Positions 51,912 through 60,599 of a DNA stretch of 64,000 bases are shown here, one piece after another; position 1 is the stretch's first letter; the number at the start of each line of letters is the position of its first letter. This DNA is from Arthrobacter castelli DSM 16402 (lineage in GTDB: Bacteria; Actinomycetota; Actinomycetes; Actinomycetales; Micrococcaceae). The stretch covers positions 62,001 to 126,000 of the forward strand of contig NZ_AUMN01000005.1 in assembly GCF_000430705.1 (NCBI RefSeq), written 5' to 3'. Position numbers and translations under genes: made by a program. A model generated the notes under the pieces. It was not told where the DNA came from. It searched no databases and was given only the letters and a program-made list of their open reading frames with translations.

Positions 51912-52664
51912 ATGGATATCCTGCTCTGGGGCGTAGCACCCTACGCCATGTTGGTCGTGTTGGTCGGCGGCCTCATCTGGAGGTACCGGTACGACCAATT
52001 CGGCTGGACCACACGCTCCTCGCAACTGTATGAATCCAAACTGCTGCGCATCGGCTCCCCGGTATTCCACTTCGGCATCCTCGCCGTCATCGCAGGGCAC
52101 TTCTTCGGACTGGTAATTCCCCAAAGCTGGACCGAAGCCGTCGGGATGAGCCAGGACTTCTACCACTTCAACGCCCTCTTCGTCGGGTCCATCGCAGGCA
52201 TCGGAACTCTCGCCGGCATCATCATCCTGATCTACCGGCGGCGAAAAACCGGTCCCGTTTTCATGGCAACCACCAGGAACGACAAACTCATGTACGTCGT
52301 GCTCACCGCCGCCATCATCTTCGGCCTGTGGACCACCCTGGCCAGCGTCTTCTTCGGCGGTCACGGACACAACTACCGCGAGACGGTCTCCCCCTGGTTC
52401 CGGTCGCTGTTCATCTTCCAGCCCGACATCGCCTCCATGGCAGCGGCCCCCTTCTCATTCCACCTGCACACCCTCATCGGCATGGTGCTTTTCGTCATCT
52501 GGCCATTCACCCGGCTGGTGCATGCGTTCACCGCGCCCCTGCACTACTTCTTCCGCCCCTACATCGTCTACCGTTCCCGCGATAAGACGGCCACCTCCAG
52601 CTCTCCAACCCGCCGCGGCTGGGCACCCGTCGGCACCGAGGACCGCGACACCCAACACAGATGA
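51912..52664 (+). CDS. narI: Respiratory nitrate reductase gamma subunit (cytochrome b)
   Basis: A 250-residue membrane anchor with five helices that oxidises menaquinol through two b haems. Haem-ligand His candidates lie in SPVFHFGILAVIAGHFFGLV and in FSFHLHTLIGMVLFVIWPFT with LVHAFTAPLHY. The family text WRYRYDQFGWTTRSSQLYES is clear. It completes the narGHJI operon. No nitrate transporter is adjacent within the window. Confidence 0.95.
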   Translation: MDILLWGVAPYAMLVVLVGGLIWRYRYDQFGWTTRSSQLYESKLLRIGSPVFHFGILAVIAGHFFGLVIPQSWTEAVGMSQDFYHFNALFVGSIAGIGTLAGIIILIYRRRKTGPVFMATTRNDKLMYVVLTAAIIFGLWTTLASVFFGGHGHNYRETVSPWFRSLFIFQPDIASMAAAPFSFHLHTLIGMVLFVIWPFTRLVHAFTAPLHYFFRPYIVYRSRDKTATSSSPTRRGWAPVGTEDRDTQHR

Positions 52665-52780
52665 GTTGGACTGGGCTGCCCGCTCGCGGCTTGCCCACCA
52701 GCCGCGCTGCAGGCCTCCAGCCGCGCTCCCACCGGCCACGCTGCAGGCCCCCGGCAGCTCAAGATGATAAGAAAAGAGGC

Positions 52781-53269
52781 ATGACTGATACCGCCAACCC
52801 CGTCGACGCCTGCCAGCACCTGGACTGCGAAGTTGCCACGCGCTGGGGCGACATGGACGCATACGGGCATATCAACAACGTTGAAATCGTTCGGCTCCTC
52901 GAGGAAGGACGCATCGCCGCATTCGGCCCGCCAGGCGGCACAGGACGACCCGGACAGGAGCCCCGAATCCCATTCTTTTCCGACCTGCCCGTTGGCACTC
53001 AAGCATTGGTCGTGGAACACCGGATCAAGTATCTGGCATCAGTCGAATACCGGAACATGCCACTCAAGGTGCATGTCTGGATCAGTGCGCTGAAGGCCGC
53101 CAGCCTCACCATCAACTACCAGATCGTCGACCCCGTCACCGGCACCCACTGCGTGAAGGCCCAAACGGCGATAGCCTTCGTCTCGGCCGACTCCGGTTCG
53201 CTCGTACGGATCACGCCAGATCAGAAAAAACTCGTCGCACCCTACGTCGGCGAACCAATCTTTGGATAG
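52781..53269 (+). CDS. Hotdog-fold acyl-CoA thioesterase (4HBT type)
   Basis: The start is ATG 52781 just after AAAGAGG, giving 162 residues. The active-site helix region CEVATRWGDMDAYGHINNVE contains the conserved Asp and the 'xYGHxNN' motif of 4-hydroxybenzoyl-CoA-type thioesterases. EHRIKYLASVEYRNMPLKVH is the central strand. It cleaves acyl-CoA. The chain preference is unknown. Confidence 0.9.
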   Translation: MTDTANPVDACQHLDCEVATRWGDMDAYGHINNVEIVRLLEEGRIAAFGPPGGTGRPGQEPRIPFFSDLPVGTQALVVEHRIKYLASVEYRNMPLKVHVWISALKAASLTINYQIVDPVTGTHCVKAQTAIAFVSADSGSLVRITPDQKKLVAPYVGEPIFG

Positions 53270-53298
53270 TGAGCCGGTGCCAACCAACCGACGATTTC

Positions 53299-53742
53299 TT
53301 AAGCCAGTGCAGATGCCTTGGAACGACGCCGGCCAAAGAATGCCCGATCGATCGAGATCCTGCCCGGACCGGTCAACGCCAGGGCCAACGCGGCAGCACC
53401 AATCATCAGCACCAACTCGTATCCGCCATTGGCCGCGTAGAAGCCGGCCGGCAAGTGAACGAGGAACAGCGCGCCCGCCATCACGATCGTCAGTAAAAGT
53501 GCCACCGGCCTGGTCAGCAGCCCGATGATCAGTGCAATCCCGCCGAAGAGCTCCAAGTAAGCCACGATCGGCGCGATGATATCCGCCGCCGGAATCCCCA
53601 TTTGGGCAAATCCCTTGGTGGTGCCCGCGATGGTGTTTTGGCCGATCTTCTGCCAGCCATGCATCGCAGCAACAATGCCGACGACGACGCGCAGCACTGC
53701 CAAACCGAGCTGGCCAAGAGTGTTATTCGGGGCGTTCTTCAT
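53299..53742 (-). CDS. DoxX-family membrane protein
   Basis: The start at ATG 53742 behind GAAGGAA gives 147 residues with four helices. The opening LGLAVLRVVVGIVAAMHGWQ and PIVAYLELFGGIALIIGLLT are diagnostic for DoxX. Family members work in thiosulfate oxidation or, in mycobacteria, in membrane-linked oxidative-stress responses. It converges on the thioesterase gene. Confidence 0.9.
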   Translation of the reverse strand: MKNAPNNTLGQLGLAVLRVVVGIVAAMHGWQKIGQNTIAGTTKGFAQMGIPAADIIAPIVAYLELFGGIALIIGLLTRPVALLLTIVMAGALFLVHLPAGFYAANGGYELVLMIGAAALALALTGPGRISIDRAFFGRRRSKASALA

Positions 53743-53901
53743 AGATTCCTTCAGTTGATGGACGTCACGAAACGCAGACGCGCCTCGGCCGCGGAAACAG
53801 GGTTTCGGGGCCTGCCTGTTCCTCATCGAACTGTTATCTGCGTAACACAGGATTCGGCCACGCCGAATGGCAGAACTTTCTTGGTGAGGTGTCCGGGGTT
53901 T

Positions 53902-55677
53902 TTAGAAGGGTGGTGGTTCTTCGATTTTGTCCAGGACGTCTTGGGGCACGGGCGCGGAGGTGTAGTCGGGTGCTGTGTCGTAGACGTGGCCGGTGGGCGC
54001 GGTCCAGCGCATGATGCCGCCGTCGAGCTGTTTGACTCTCCAGTCGCCTTCGTGCTTCGCCTTGTGGTGGAGGGGGCACAAGTGACAGAGGTTGTCATGG
54101 TCGGTGCGTCCGCCGTGTTCGCGGGCTGTGGTGTGGTCGATGTCGCATCCGGCCGGTCGTCGGTTGCATCCTGGAAACCGACATCGGCCGTCTCTGGCGC
54201 GGAGGAGACGTTTGAGGTCTTTGGGCGGCTTTTTGTGTTTGCGTCCGTGGGCCAGGACTGATCCTTTCCAGGGATCGGTCAGGACGCGGTACCAGCTGTT
54301 GGAGTCGCCGGCGAGTTGGCGGGCGATGTCTGCCGGGATGGGGCCGTAGCCTTCAAGGTCGCCGGGCTGGTCGGTGTGGCCCATCAGCGTCAGGGCGGGG
54401 ATGGTGATCAGCACTTCGGTGTTGACCTTGCCTGCGTTTGCTGCGTCTGCTGTGTGGCCGCCCAGGGCCAGGTCGGTGAAGACATCGGTCTTGAGCTGGG
54501 CCAGCGTGCGGGTCTCGGCCGGGCCTTGCAGGGAGCGGGCGGTTTGTTCCAGTAGAGCTTCGATGGCTGTTGCCTCGGCGGCCGGTAGGTAGGCGTACAT
54601 CTCGACCATGGCGTCGGGCATGGGGGCGAAGGAGATGGTGCGGTCTTGAGCCGCGCTTTCGTGGCGCTCTTCGGCGCTGACCGGATGGATCTCGTTGGCA
54701 ACGCGCATGGCCTGCTTCTCAAGTTGGGCGGGGCTGAGGCCGGCGGCGATGTCGAGCAGTTGCCTCTCGTATTGGGCGGGCTCGTCGCCGTGCAACGGTG
54801 GCAGGTGGAGCATCATCTTGTTCGCCCGGGCCATGTCGATGGTGCCTTCGCCCAGGGCGGCGTAGGTGTGGGGCATGTAGGAGCAGAGGCAGTGGGCCTT
54901 GACCAGTTGGGTGGCCGCACTGCCGTGGGAGATGCTCAGTGCCGCGGCGACTTCGGTGGCCGCGTAGCGGCTCCATGGCTGGTGGTTGCCGGGTTCGCCG
55001 GGGTTGGGGCGGTGTTCGGTGAACCGGTGCAGGGCGCCGACGCGCTTGGACTCTGCCCAGGACACCATCCGGGCGGTTGCCTTGAGATATTCGACGGTTT
55101 CGCCGTCGTCGAGGGTGGCGGGGTCGATGTCGGCGATTAGTGCCGCCAGATCTCCTCCGGTCGCCCTGGCCCAGTGCGCGGCCCGGTCGCTGACCAGCGC
55201 GGCTTCGCTGAGGGGTTCCTCGTCGTGGGTTGGTGCGCCATCGTCCGTGTCGCCGCCGGTCGCCGGGCTACCTGATCCGTCGGATCCGTGACGTCGTTGC
55301 GGCGGGCGGGCCGCGGGCATCTTCTTCTTCCGGGCCAGCCGGGCTTTCTTGGTGTGTTCGGCCCGGTAGAACGGCACCAGCCAGGCAAGGTCCCCCAACG
55401 CGAGCAGGGCGTCACCATGGAGCATGTAGCGCCGGTAGTGGTAGTAGAGGCCCTCGGCGAAGTATTCCTCACTGGGTGAGGCGGCGTCGAACGGGTTGCG
55501 CCACGCCGGTTCCCCCAGCGGGAAGACTTTCCACCCTGAACCGCGACCCGACTCGGGCCACCCGAAAATCCGGCCCGTGGCGGTTTTGGGCCCGAACTGT
55601 TCGCGGGCGATGAGGACACGCTCGGTGGCCGGGTGCACTTCCCCGGTGAGTCCGCCGTCGAGCTCCATGACCTTCAT
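53902..55677 (-). CDS. DUF222 / HNH-endonuclease protein, copy 2, with N-terminal extension
   Basis: A 591-residue relative of the protein at 19910-21766. An additional ~110-residue N-terminal block rich in aromatic residues (GRIFGWPESGRGSGWKVFPL, EEYFAEGLYYHYRRYMLHGD) precedes a basic linker and then the DUF222 helices (ARANKMMLHLPPLHGDEPAQ). The HNH motif is LLRARDGRCRFPGCNRRPAG, CDIDHTTAREHGGRTDHDNL, then CPLHHKAKHEG. The extension is not seen in copy 1. The biological role of the family is unresolved. Confidence 0.88.
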   Translation of the reverse strand: MKVMELDGGLTGEVHPATERVLIAREQFGPKTATGRIFGWPESGRGSGWKVFPLGEPAWRNPFDAASPSEEYFAEGLYYHYRRYMLHGDALLALGDLAWLVPFYRAEHTKKARLARKKKMPAARPPQRRHGSDGSGSPATGGDTDDGAPTHDEEPLSEAALVSDRAAHWARATGGDLAALIADIDPATLDDGETVEYLKATARMVSWAESKRVGALHRFTEHRPNPGEPGNHQPWSRYAATEVAAALSISHGSAATQLVKAHCLCSYMPHTYAALGEGTIDMARANKMMLHLPPLHGDEPAQYERQLLDIAAGLSPAQLEKQAMRVANEIHPVSAEERHESAAQDRTISFAPMPDAMVEMYAYLPAAEATAIEALLEQTARSLQGPAETRTLAQLKTDVFTDLALGGHTADAANAGKVNTEVLITIPALTLMGHTDQPGDLEGYGPIPADIARQLAGDSNSWYRVLTDPWKGSVLAHGRKHKKPPKDLKRLLRARDGRCRFPGCNRRPAGCDIDHTTAREHGGRTDHDNLCHLCPLHHKAKHEGDWRVKQLDGGIMRWTAPTGHVYDTAPDYTSAPVPQDVLDKIEEPPPF

Positions 55678-55797
55678 GAATCAATTCTACTCGAACTGAT
55701 ATTCTAATACAATAGATGATACCGAAAAGATTAGTACAGCAGTGCCTAAGCGGATGCTAAATATTCGCGGCAGTATGCCCATCCGCCTTACGCGGCA

Positions 55798-55828
55798 GGC
55801 GCCGGAACTCTGGCAAAGCTCCGGCGCC
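55798..55828 (-). terminator. Weak hairpin terminator after the SDR gene
   Basis: GGCGCCGGA (55798-55806) pairs perfectly with TCCGGCGCC (55820-55828). It lies 32 bp past the SDR stop, and no U-run follows. Confidence 0.45.
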
Positions 55829-55859
55829 CGTGCGGCGAGTGGTAATCACGCCCGGTCCG

Positions 55860-56603
55860 TCAGTGGGAGTTCAGGGCGGCAATCGTCTGCCCGTATGTTC
55901 CATTCGCCTCCGAGTACCGCAGGGGTTTGACCCGCTCGACCAGAATTTCGGACGCGTCGGGCTGGTCGGCGAGGAGCTTCATGGTCTCGTCGATGAAGTC
56001 TTCCAAGGGCAGGAACGCCTCCACCTGCGATTGTCCGCGCATCAGCTCGGTGCGCAGGCCCGGCGGGCAGAGCTCAACAACCTCGACCGATGTGCCGGCG
56101 AGCTGGAGCCGGATGGTCTCACTGAACATATGAATGAACGCCTTGGAGGCGTTGTACGTCGGCGTCATCTGCAGCGGGGTGTGCGCCAAGCCGGACGAGA
56201 CGGTCACGATGGTGGAAGCCGGGCGGCTCTGCAGGTGCTCAACGAAGGCGGAGATCAGCCGCAGGGGTCCGAGCACATTGGTGTCAACGGTGCGTTCGGC
56301 GGTCTCAAGGTAGCCGGCCGTAGTCACATCCTCGGCGACCATGATGCCGGCCATCGGGATCAGTACGTTCAAATCCGGGTGATCGGAGAGGACCGAATCG
56401 CGGGCATTCAGCACTGAGCCGCCGTCGGTGATGTCGATGGCGACGGTGTCGAGGCCGTGCTCTGCGCTGATTTGTTCGAGCAGCTCGGCGCGGCGGCCGC
56501 CGACGACGACGGTGTTGCCTGCATCTTTCCGGCTGAGGGCGAGGGCCAGCCCGATGCCGGAGGTGGCGCCGGGGATGAAGATGGTGTTTCCGGACAGTTC
56601 CAT
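55860..56603 (-). CDS. Short-chain dehydrogenase (DltE-like)
   Basis: A 247-residue SDR. The nucleotide-binding motif is IFIPGATSGIGLALALSRKD, the NAG-like motif is VLIPMAGIM, and the catalytic Ser and Tyr-X3-Lys lie in VTVSSGLAHTPLQMTPTYNASK. The C-terminal VVELCPPGLRTELM matches DltE-type oxidoreductases. The substrate is unknown. It is divergent from an XRE regulator across an octamer-repeat array. Confidence 0.93.
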   Translation of the reverse strand: MELSGNTIFIPGATSGIGLALALSRKDAGNTVVVGGRRAELLEQISAEHGLDTVAIDITDGGSVLNARDSVLSDHPDLNVLIPMAGIMVAEDVTTAGYLETAERTVDTNVLGPLRLISAFVEHLQSRPASTIVTVSSGLAHTPLQMTPTYNASKAFIHMFSETIRLQLAGTSVEVVELCPPGLRTELMRGQSQVEAFLPLEDFIDETMKLLADQPDASEILVERVKPLRYSEANGTYGQTIAALNSH

Positions 56604-56618
56604 GTCACGTTCCTTCCA

Positions 56619-56690
56619 GTGATTCAGTGATTCAGCGGGTCAGCGGGTCAGCGGACCAGCGATTCAGCCGGCCAGCGGGTCAATCGGTCG
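56619..56690. repeat. Degenerate 8-bp tandem repeat array
   Basis: About nine octamers in a row follow the pattern G(A/G)TTCAGC or GG(G/A)(T/C)CAGC (for example GATTCAGT, GATTCAGC, GGGTCAGC twice, GGACCAGC). They occupy the divergent promoter region between the SDR and its XRE-type regulator. Confidence 0.75.
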
Positions 56691-56792
56691 CCATCCACAT
56701 TGCCCCGCCCCGGCCGAGTGCACGAGAGGACCGTTTGTCGTAGGACCGGCAGTCCCTCCCTTCGAGAGTGGATTCGGTGGATGATGGGTGGC

Positions 56793-57632
56793 ATGGACCG
56801 CCAGCAACTTGCCGATTTCCTCCGCCACCGACGCGAAAAACTGCGCCCCGACGACGTCGGCCTCCACGCCGGCCCCCGCAGGCGGGTTGCCGGTTTGCGA
56901 CGCAACGAGGTGGCTGATCTGGTCGGAATGTCCGCGGACTACTACACCCGGCTGGAACAGGCGCGGGGGCCGCAGCCTTCGGAACAGATGTTGTCCGCGA
57001 TGGCGAGGGCTTTGCGGTTGACGATCGATGAACGCGACCATCTCTACCGGCTCGCCGGCCACTACGCGCCGGATCGCACTCCTCTCGATACTCACGTAGC
57101 ACCCGCACTGCAACGGGTCCTGGACAGGCTGGACGATACCCCCGCCCTGGTGATCTCCAGCCTCGCGGAGACGCTGGTGCAGAACCGCCTGGCAACGGCC
57201 ATCTTCGGCGATCCCTCCGGCTCCACCGGGTGGGCCCGGTCGGGCATCTACCGCTGGTTCACCGACCCGCAGTCCCGTGGCGTATATCCGACTGCGGATC
57301 ATCCACGGCAGGGCCGGGCGCACGTTGCGAGTCTTCGCGTTGCCTATGGCCAGGGTGGTGCCGGCTCACGGGCGGACCGGCTTGTCCGTGTGCTGCTCAA
57401 GGAAAGTGCTGAGTTCGCGGAAGTGTGGGAGCAGCATGAGGCGGCGGCCCGGTTCGAGGACCACAAGACGCTGATGCATCCTGAGGTTGGCGCCATCGAA
57501 GTCGACTGCCAGGCGCTGCTGACGGAGGATCAGTCCCAGGCGCTGTTGGTCCTGACTGCCGCCCCTCGCACGGAAGCTGCCGAGAAGCTGGCGCTGCTCA
57601 GCGTCCTCGGCCACGAGCAATTCACTTCCTGA
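56793..57632 (+). CDS. XRE-family regulator with MmyB-like ligand domain
   Basis: The start is set at ATG 56793 (MDRQQLADFLRHRREKLRP), giving 279 residues; ATGs at 56781 and 56784 are possible. The HTH is VAGLRRNEVADLVGMSADYY continuing TRLEQARG. The C-terminal PAS-like MmyB ligand domain starts with APALQRVLDRLDDTPALVIS and includes RVLLKESAEFAEVWEQHEAA. The family almost always regulates a divergent SDR or other oxidoreductase, exactly as here. A 15-bp tandem repeat starts at its stop codon. Confidence 0.93.
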   Translation: MDRQQLADFLRHRREKLRPDDVGLHAGPRRRVAGLRRNEVADLVGMSADYYTRLEQARGPQPSEQMLSAMARALRLTIDERDHLYRLAGHYAPDRTPLDTHVAPALQRVLDRLDDTPALVISSLAETLVQNRLATAIFGDPSGSTGWARSGIYRWFTDPQSRGVYPTADHPRQGRAHVASLRVAYGQGGAGSRADRLVRVLLKESAEFAEVWEQHEAAARFEDHKTLMHPEVGAIEVDCQALLTEDQSQALLVLTAAPRTEAAEKLALLSVLGHEQFTS

Positions 57633-57700
57633 GAACTCGCCTCCGCAGAACCACCCTCCTGAGAACCAGCCTCCGCAGAACCACCCTTCTGAAAGCCCCC
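57626..57700. repeat. 15-bp tandem repeat, five units, across a stop codon
   Basis: Units begin at 57626, 57641, 57656, 57671 and 57686. Units 2 and 4 are identical (CTCCGCAGAACCACC), and 1, 3 and 5 are variants (for example CTCCTGAGAACCAGC). The TGA stop of the XRE regulator (57630-57632) lies in the first unit. Confidence 0.85.
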
Positions 57701-57811
57701 GGACCGCGATTGCCGCCTCATGGCATACCGCAGGTAACATACACGTCGCCGGGCTACAGTGGGAGGTGGCCGTTGCGTCCCGCGGCCGGTCGGGTGAAAG
57801 GTAGCAACAGA

Positions 57812-58132
57812 ATGATCTTTATCGTGGTGAAATTCAACGTGAAGCCGGACTGGAGCGACAGTTGGCTCGACCTGACCTGCAGCTTCACGGAGACGACGCG
57901 GCAGGAACCGGGGAATTTGTGGTTCGACTGGTCGCGGAATGTGGAGAATCCGAACGAGTTCGTCCTGGTCGAAGCATTCGAGGATGATGCCGCGGAGGCC
58001 CATGTGAACAGCGACCATTTCCAGCAGGCGATGAAGGATATGCCTCAGGCGCTGGTCGAAACGCCCCACATCATCAGCGAGCAGATTGAGGCCGATGGCT
58101 GGGGCCGGATGGGCGAGCTGACGGTCGACTGA
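57812..58132 (+). CDS. Antibiotic-biosynthesis-monooxygenase (ABM)-domain protein
   Basis: The start is ATG 57812 behind AAAGG, giving 106 residues. The single ferredoxin-like ABM domain is seen in FIVVKFNVKPDWSDSWLDLT, RQEPGNLWFDWSRNVENPNE and FVLVEAFEDDAAEAHVNSDH. Family members oxidise quinols or polyketide phenols without cofactor, or act as small stress proteins. It is likely co-transcribed with the hydroxyacid dehydrogenase downstream. Confidence 0.9.
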   Translation: MIFIVVKFNVKPDWSDSWLDLTCSFTETTRQEPGNLWFDWSRNVENPNEFVLVEAFEDDAAEAHVNSDHFQQAMKDMPQALVETPHIISEQIEADGWGRMGELTVD

Positions 58133-58170
58133 CTGGCTGACTGGAGAGAGGGCCGGATGGGCGAGCTGAC
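58102..58170 (+). repeat. 21-bp direct duplication at the end of the ABM gene
   Basis: GGGCCGGATGGGCGAGCTGA followed by C occurs at 58102-58122 (inside the last codons of the ABM gene) and again at 58150-58170 (past its stop), 48 bp apart. The second copy lies just ahead of the next gene's ribosome site. Confidence 0.85.
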
Positions 58171-58184
58171 TTGACGACTGGAGA

Positions 58185-59162
58185 ATGATGACGAGTACGA
58201 CGACGGCGGCGCCACAGCGTGCGGATGCCCCGCAGATTGCCGTGCTGCCCCGGCCTGGCGATGACGGCGATGCCCCTCCGGACTATTTTATCGAGTCAGT
58301 GCACGACGGCGGTGGCCTCACGGGAGCGGTATCGGACGAAACGGGCGGGCTGGTGATTGCCGGGCGTGTCGACGTGGACGATCTGTCCCGGCTGTTGACT
58401 GGCCGCCCCGGCATTGGTTGGATCCAGCTGCCCTCGGCCGGCATCGAGCGCTATGCCGACGTTATCGCCGCCCATCGGGACCGCACGTGGACGAGCGCGA
58501 AGGGTGCGTACGCGCCTCCGGTGGCCGAGCACATTCTGGCGCTGACCCTGGCATCGTTGCGGCGTCTTCCACAGCTGGCCGCCACGAAAACCTGGGGTCC
58601 GGAGGTTGGGTCTCCGCTCTACGGCTCCAAGGTCGTGATCGTCGGTGCTGGCGGGATTGGTGTTGAGGCTGTCCGGCTGTTTCGTGCCTTCAACACGGAT
58701 ATCACGGTGGTGCGACGGCGGCAGGAACCGGTTGCCTCCGCCGACCGGACGGTGACCACGGCTGAGCTGGACACAGTCCTGCCGGATGCCGACGTCGTCG
58801 TGATTGCCGCTGCCCTGACCGAAGGTACGGAGGGTCTGATGGGCGCGGAGCAGTTGGCCCTGTTGAAGCCGTCGAGCGTGCTGGTCAATATCGCCCGCGG
58901 CAAGCTCGTGGACACGGAGGCGTTGCTGGCCGCGCTGCGCGGCGAGCGGCTGGCCGGTGCGGCGCTGGATGTGACGGAGCCCGAGCCGCTGCCGGACGGA
59001 CACCCGTTATGGGACGAGCCGCGGTGTCTGATCACGCCGCATACTGCCGACACTGAAGCCATGGTCCGGCCGCTGATTTCGGCGAGGATCCGGGAGAACG
59101 TCCGGCGCTGGGCGGCCGGTGAGGAGCTCGAAGGTCTGGTCGATGTGGAGGCCGGTTACTAG
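58185..59162 (+). CDS. D-isomer-specific 2-hydroxyacid dehydrogenase family
   Basis: A 325-residue NAD-dependent dehydrogenase; ATG 58185 or 58188 may start it, GGAG being very close. The nucleotide-binding motif is VVIVGAGGIGVEAVRLFRAF. The catalytic Arg lies in LVNIARGKLVDTEAL, Glu in DVTEPEPLPDGHPL and His in CLITPHTADTEAMV. The substrate is not evident. It is followed closely by a DHFR-like gene. Confidence 0.92.
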   Translation: MMTSTTTAAPQRADAPQIAVLPRPGDDGDAPPDYFIESVHDGGGLTGAVSDETGGLVIAGRVDVDDLSRLLTGRPGIGWIQLPSAGIERYADVIAAHRDRTWTSAKGAYAPPVAEHILALTLASLRRLPQLAATKTWGPEVGSPLYGSKVVIVGAGGIGVEAVRLFRAFNTDITVVRRRQEPVASADRTVTTAELDTVLPDADVVVIAAALTEGTEGLMGAEQLALLKPSSVLVNIARGKLVDTEALLAALRGERLAGAALDVTEPEPLPDGHPLWDEPRCLITPHTADTEAMVRPLISARIRENVRRWAAGEELEGLVDVEAGY

Positions 59163-59171
59163 GCTGAGCCA

Positions 59172-59717
59172 ATGAGCACAGTGCTGTATTCGGTCACGAT
59201 GTCGTTGGATGGTTTCATCGCGGGCCCCAATAACGACATGTCGTGGCTGACTGAGTATTTGGGGCCCAATCCGACGATCGATGGGTTGATCGACGACGTC
59301 GGCTCGCTCTTGGTTGGTCATCGCACCTTTGGAGGCAATGACCCGTATGAAGGTGTTGACGGCAGCGAGGGCGAGGCTTTCGGCGGTGGTTGGAGCGGCC
59401 CGCAGTTCGTCCTGACACACCATCCGCCTGAGAAACCGGTTCCGAGCGTCACCTTCGTGGGGGATTTCGACGACGGCATCGCCCGTGCGAAGGCGGCCGC
59501 GGGGGACAAGTACGTCAATGTCCTCGGTGCGACGGTGGCCCGCGAGTGCCTCGAGGCGGGTGAACTCGACGAGGTCCTGGTGTGCATTGCGCCGGTGATG
59601 CTCGGAGACGGCACCCGGCTGTTCGACCATCCCGGCGGAGCGCATGTGAAGCTGGAGCGGATCAGCGTGGCAGAGGCCGAACTGGCCACGAACCTGTGGT
59701 TCCGCGTCGTGCGGTAG
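59172..59717 (+). CDS. Dihydrofolate-reductase-fold (RibD C-terminal-like) protein, copy 1
   Basis: A 181-residue protein of the RibD-C/YwjB group. The opening LYSVTMSLDGFIAGPNNDMS, the LLVGHRTFGG helix and NVLGATVARECLEAGELDEV (NADPH site) are typical. These small reductases are related to, but distinct from, folate DHFR and their substrates are mostly unknown. It sits nine bases after the dehydrogenase, probably in one operon. A second family member is at 62682-63251. Confidence 0.9.
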   Translation: MSTVLYSVTMSLDGFIAGPNNDMSWLTEYLGPNPTIDGLIDDVGSLLVGHRTFGGNDPYEGVDGSEGEAFGGGWSGPQFVLTHHPPEKPVPSVTFVGDFDDGIARAKAAAGDKYVNVLGATVARECLEAGELDEVLVCIAPVMLGDGTRLFDHPGGAHVKLERISVAEAELATNLWFRVVR

Positions 59718-59720
59718 CGC

Positions 59721-60599
59721 TCACCCGCCGTGGTCGTGCCCGGCCAGGAACTCCCGCACGAGGGCGTCGAACTCTTCTTCTTTTTCGATCTGCGGCATGT
59801 GGCCGCATTCGGCGAACAGGTGATACTGGGCGTGCGGGAAGGCGCGGCGGGCGGCTTCGAGGTTGCTGGCTGGCAGGATGCGGTCTGTTCCTCCCCAGAT
59901 GAGGAGGGTGGGTTTGCGCTGCGCGGCGACGTCTTTGAGCAGGTGCTTGCGCCAGTGTGGATGGACGCCGTGGAAGTTGCCGAGATGGCCGGCGACCGAG
60001 AGCAGGACGTCGTCGTGCACGGGGTTGCGGCCCACTCGCATGGCGTGGTTGACGCGTTCTGCAGTGACGAATTCCGGGTCGTGGAAGAGCCCTCGTTCGG
60101 CCCGGTAGGCGCCTTTGCGGGTCTTGAATTTGAGCAGCCACGGCCCGAGCGGGCCGAGGCCGAGGACACGCAGTCCGAGCGGGATCTCGTGGCCGAATCC
60201 GGCGCTGTTGGCCAGCACCAGCGTGCGCACCCGTTCGGGGGCGATGGTGCTGATTTTCATGGCGATGGCCCCGCCGAGTGAATTGCCCATGAGGTGGACC
60301 GGGCGGTCCTCGCCGATGGTGTCCAGGGCATTGAGGATGAAGCGGGCGAGGGACCTCAGGGAGTATGCGCCGCCGGTGCGTTCGGAGAGCCCGAACCCGG
60401 GCAGGTCGAGGGACAGCACGCGGTGCTCGGCGGTGAGGCGGTCGAACATCGGGTCCCAGTCTTCCAGGCTGCGCGCGATGCCATGCAGCAGCACGACCGG
60501 ACGGGCCGCAGGGTCGCCGGCGAGGCGATAGCGGACGCGGACGCCGTCGACGTCGAGCCTGTCCCTGCCTCCGACGGTGCCTGGTGTTTCGGCGGTCAT
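59721..60599 (-). CDS. Alpha/beta-hydrolase, coupled to a flavin monooxygenase
   Basis: The start at ATG 60599 overlaps the monooxygenase stop (ATGA); 292 residues. The oxyanion region is VVLLHGIARSLEDWDPMFDR, the nucleophile elbow is HLMGNSLGGAIAMK (Ser), the acid is in LIWGGTDRILPAS and the His is in AECGHMPQIEKEEE. The overlap with a Baeyer-Villiger-type monooxygenase suggests that it opens the ester or lactone formed by that enzyme. Confidence 0.92.
   Translation of the reverse strand: MTAETPGTVGGRDRLDVDGVRVRYRLAGDPAARPVVLLHGIARSLEDWDPMFDRLTAEHRVLSLDLPGFGLSERTGGAYSLRSLARFILNALDTIGEDRPVHLMGNSLGGAIAMKISTIAPERVRTLVLANSAGFGHEIPLGLRVLGLGPLGPWLLKFKTRKGAYRAERGLFHDPEFVTAERVNHAMRVGRNPVHDDVLLSVAGHLGNFHGVHPHWRKHLLKDVAAQRKPTLLIWGGTDRILPASNLEAARRAFPHAQYHLFAECGHMPQIEKEEEFDALVREFLAGHDHGG

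Noticed and set aside
56619-57700. Short repeat arrays considered as a possible CRISPR
   Set aside because: Units are 8 and 15 bp without unique spacers, and no cas genes are present.
57530-58069. Minus-strand frame encoding Gly/Ser/Ala repeats over the 15-bp array
   Set aside because: It runs antisense through the XRE and ABM genes, and the repeats arise from the DNA array; no start context is seen.
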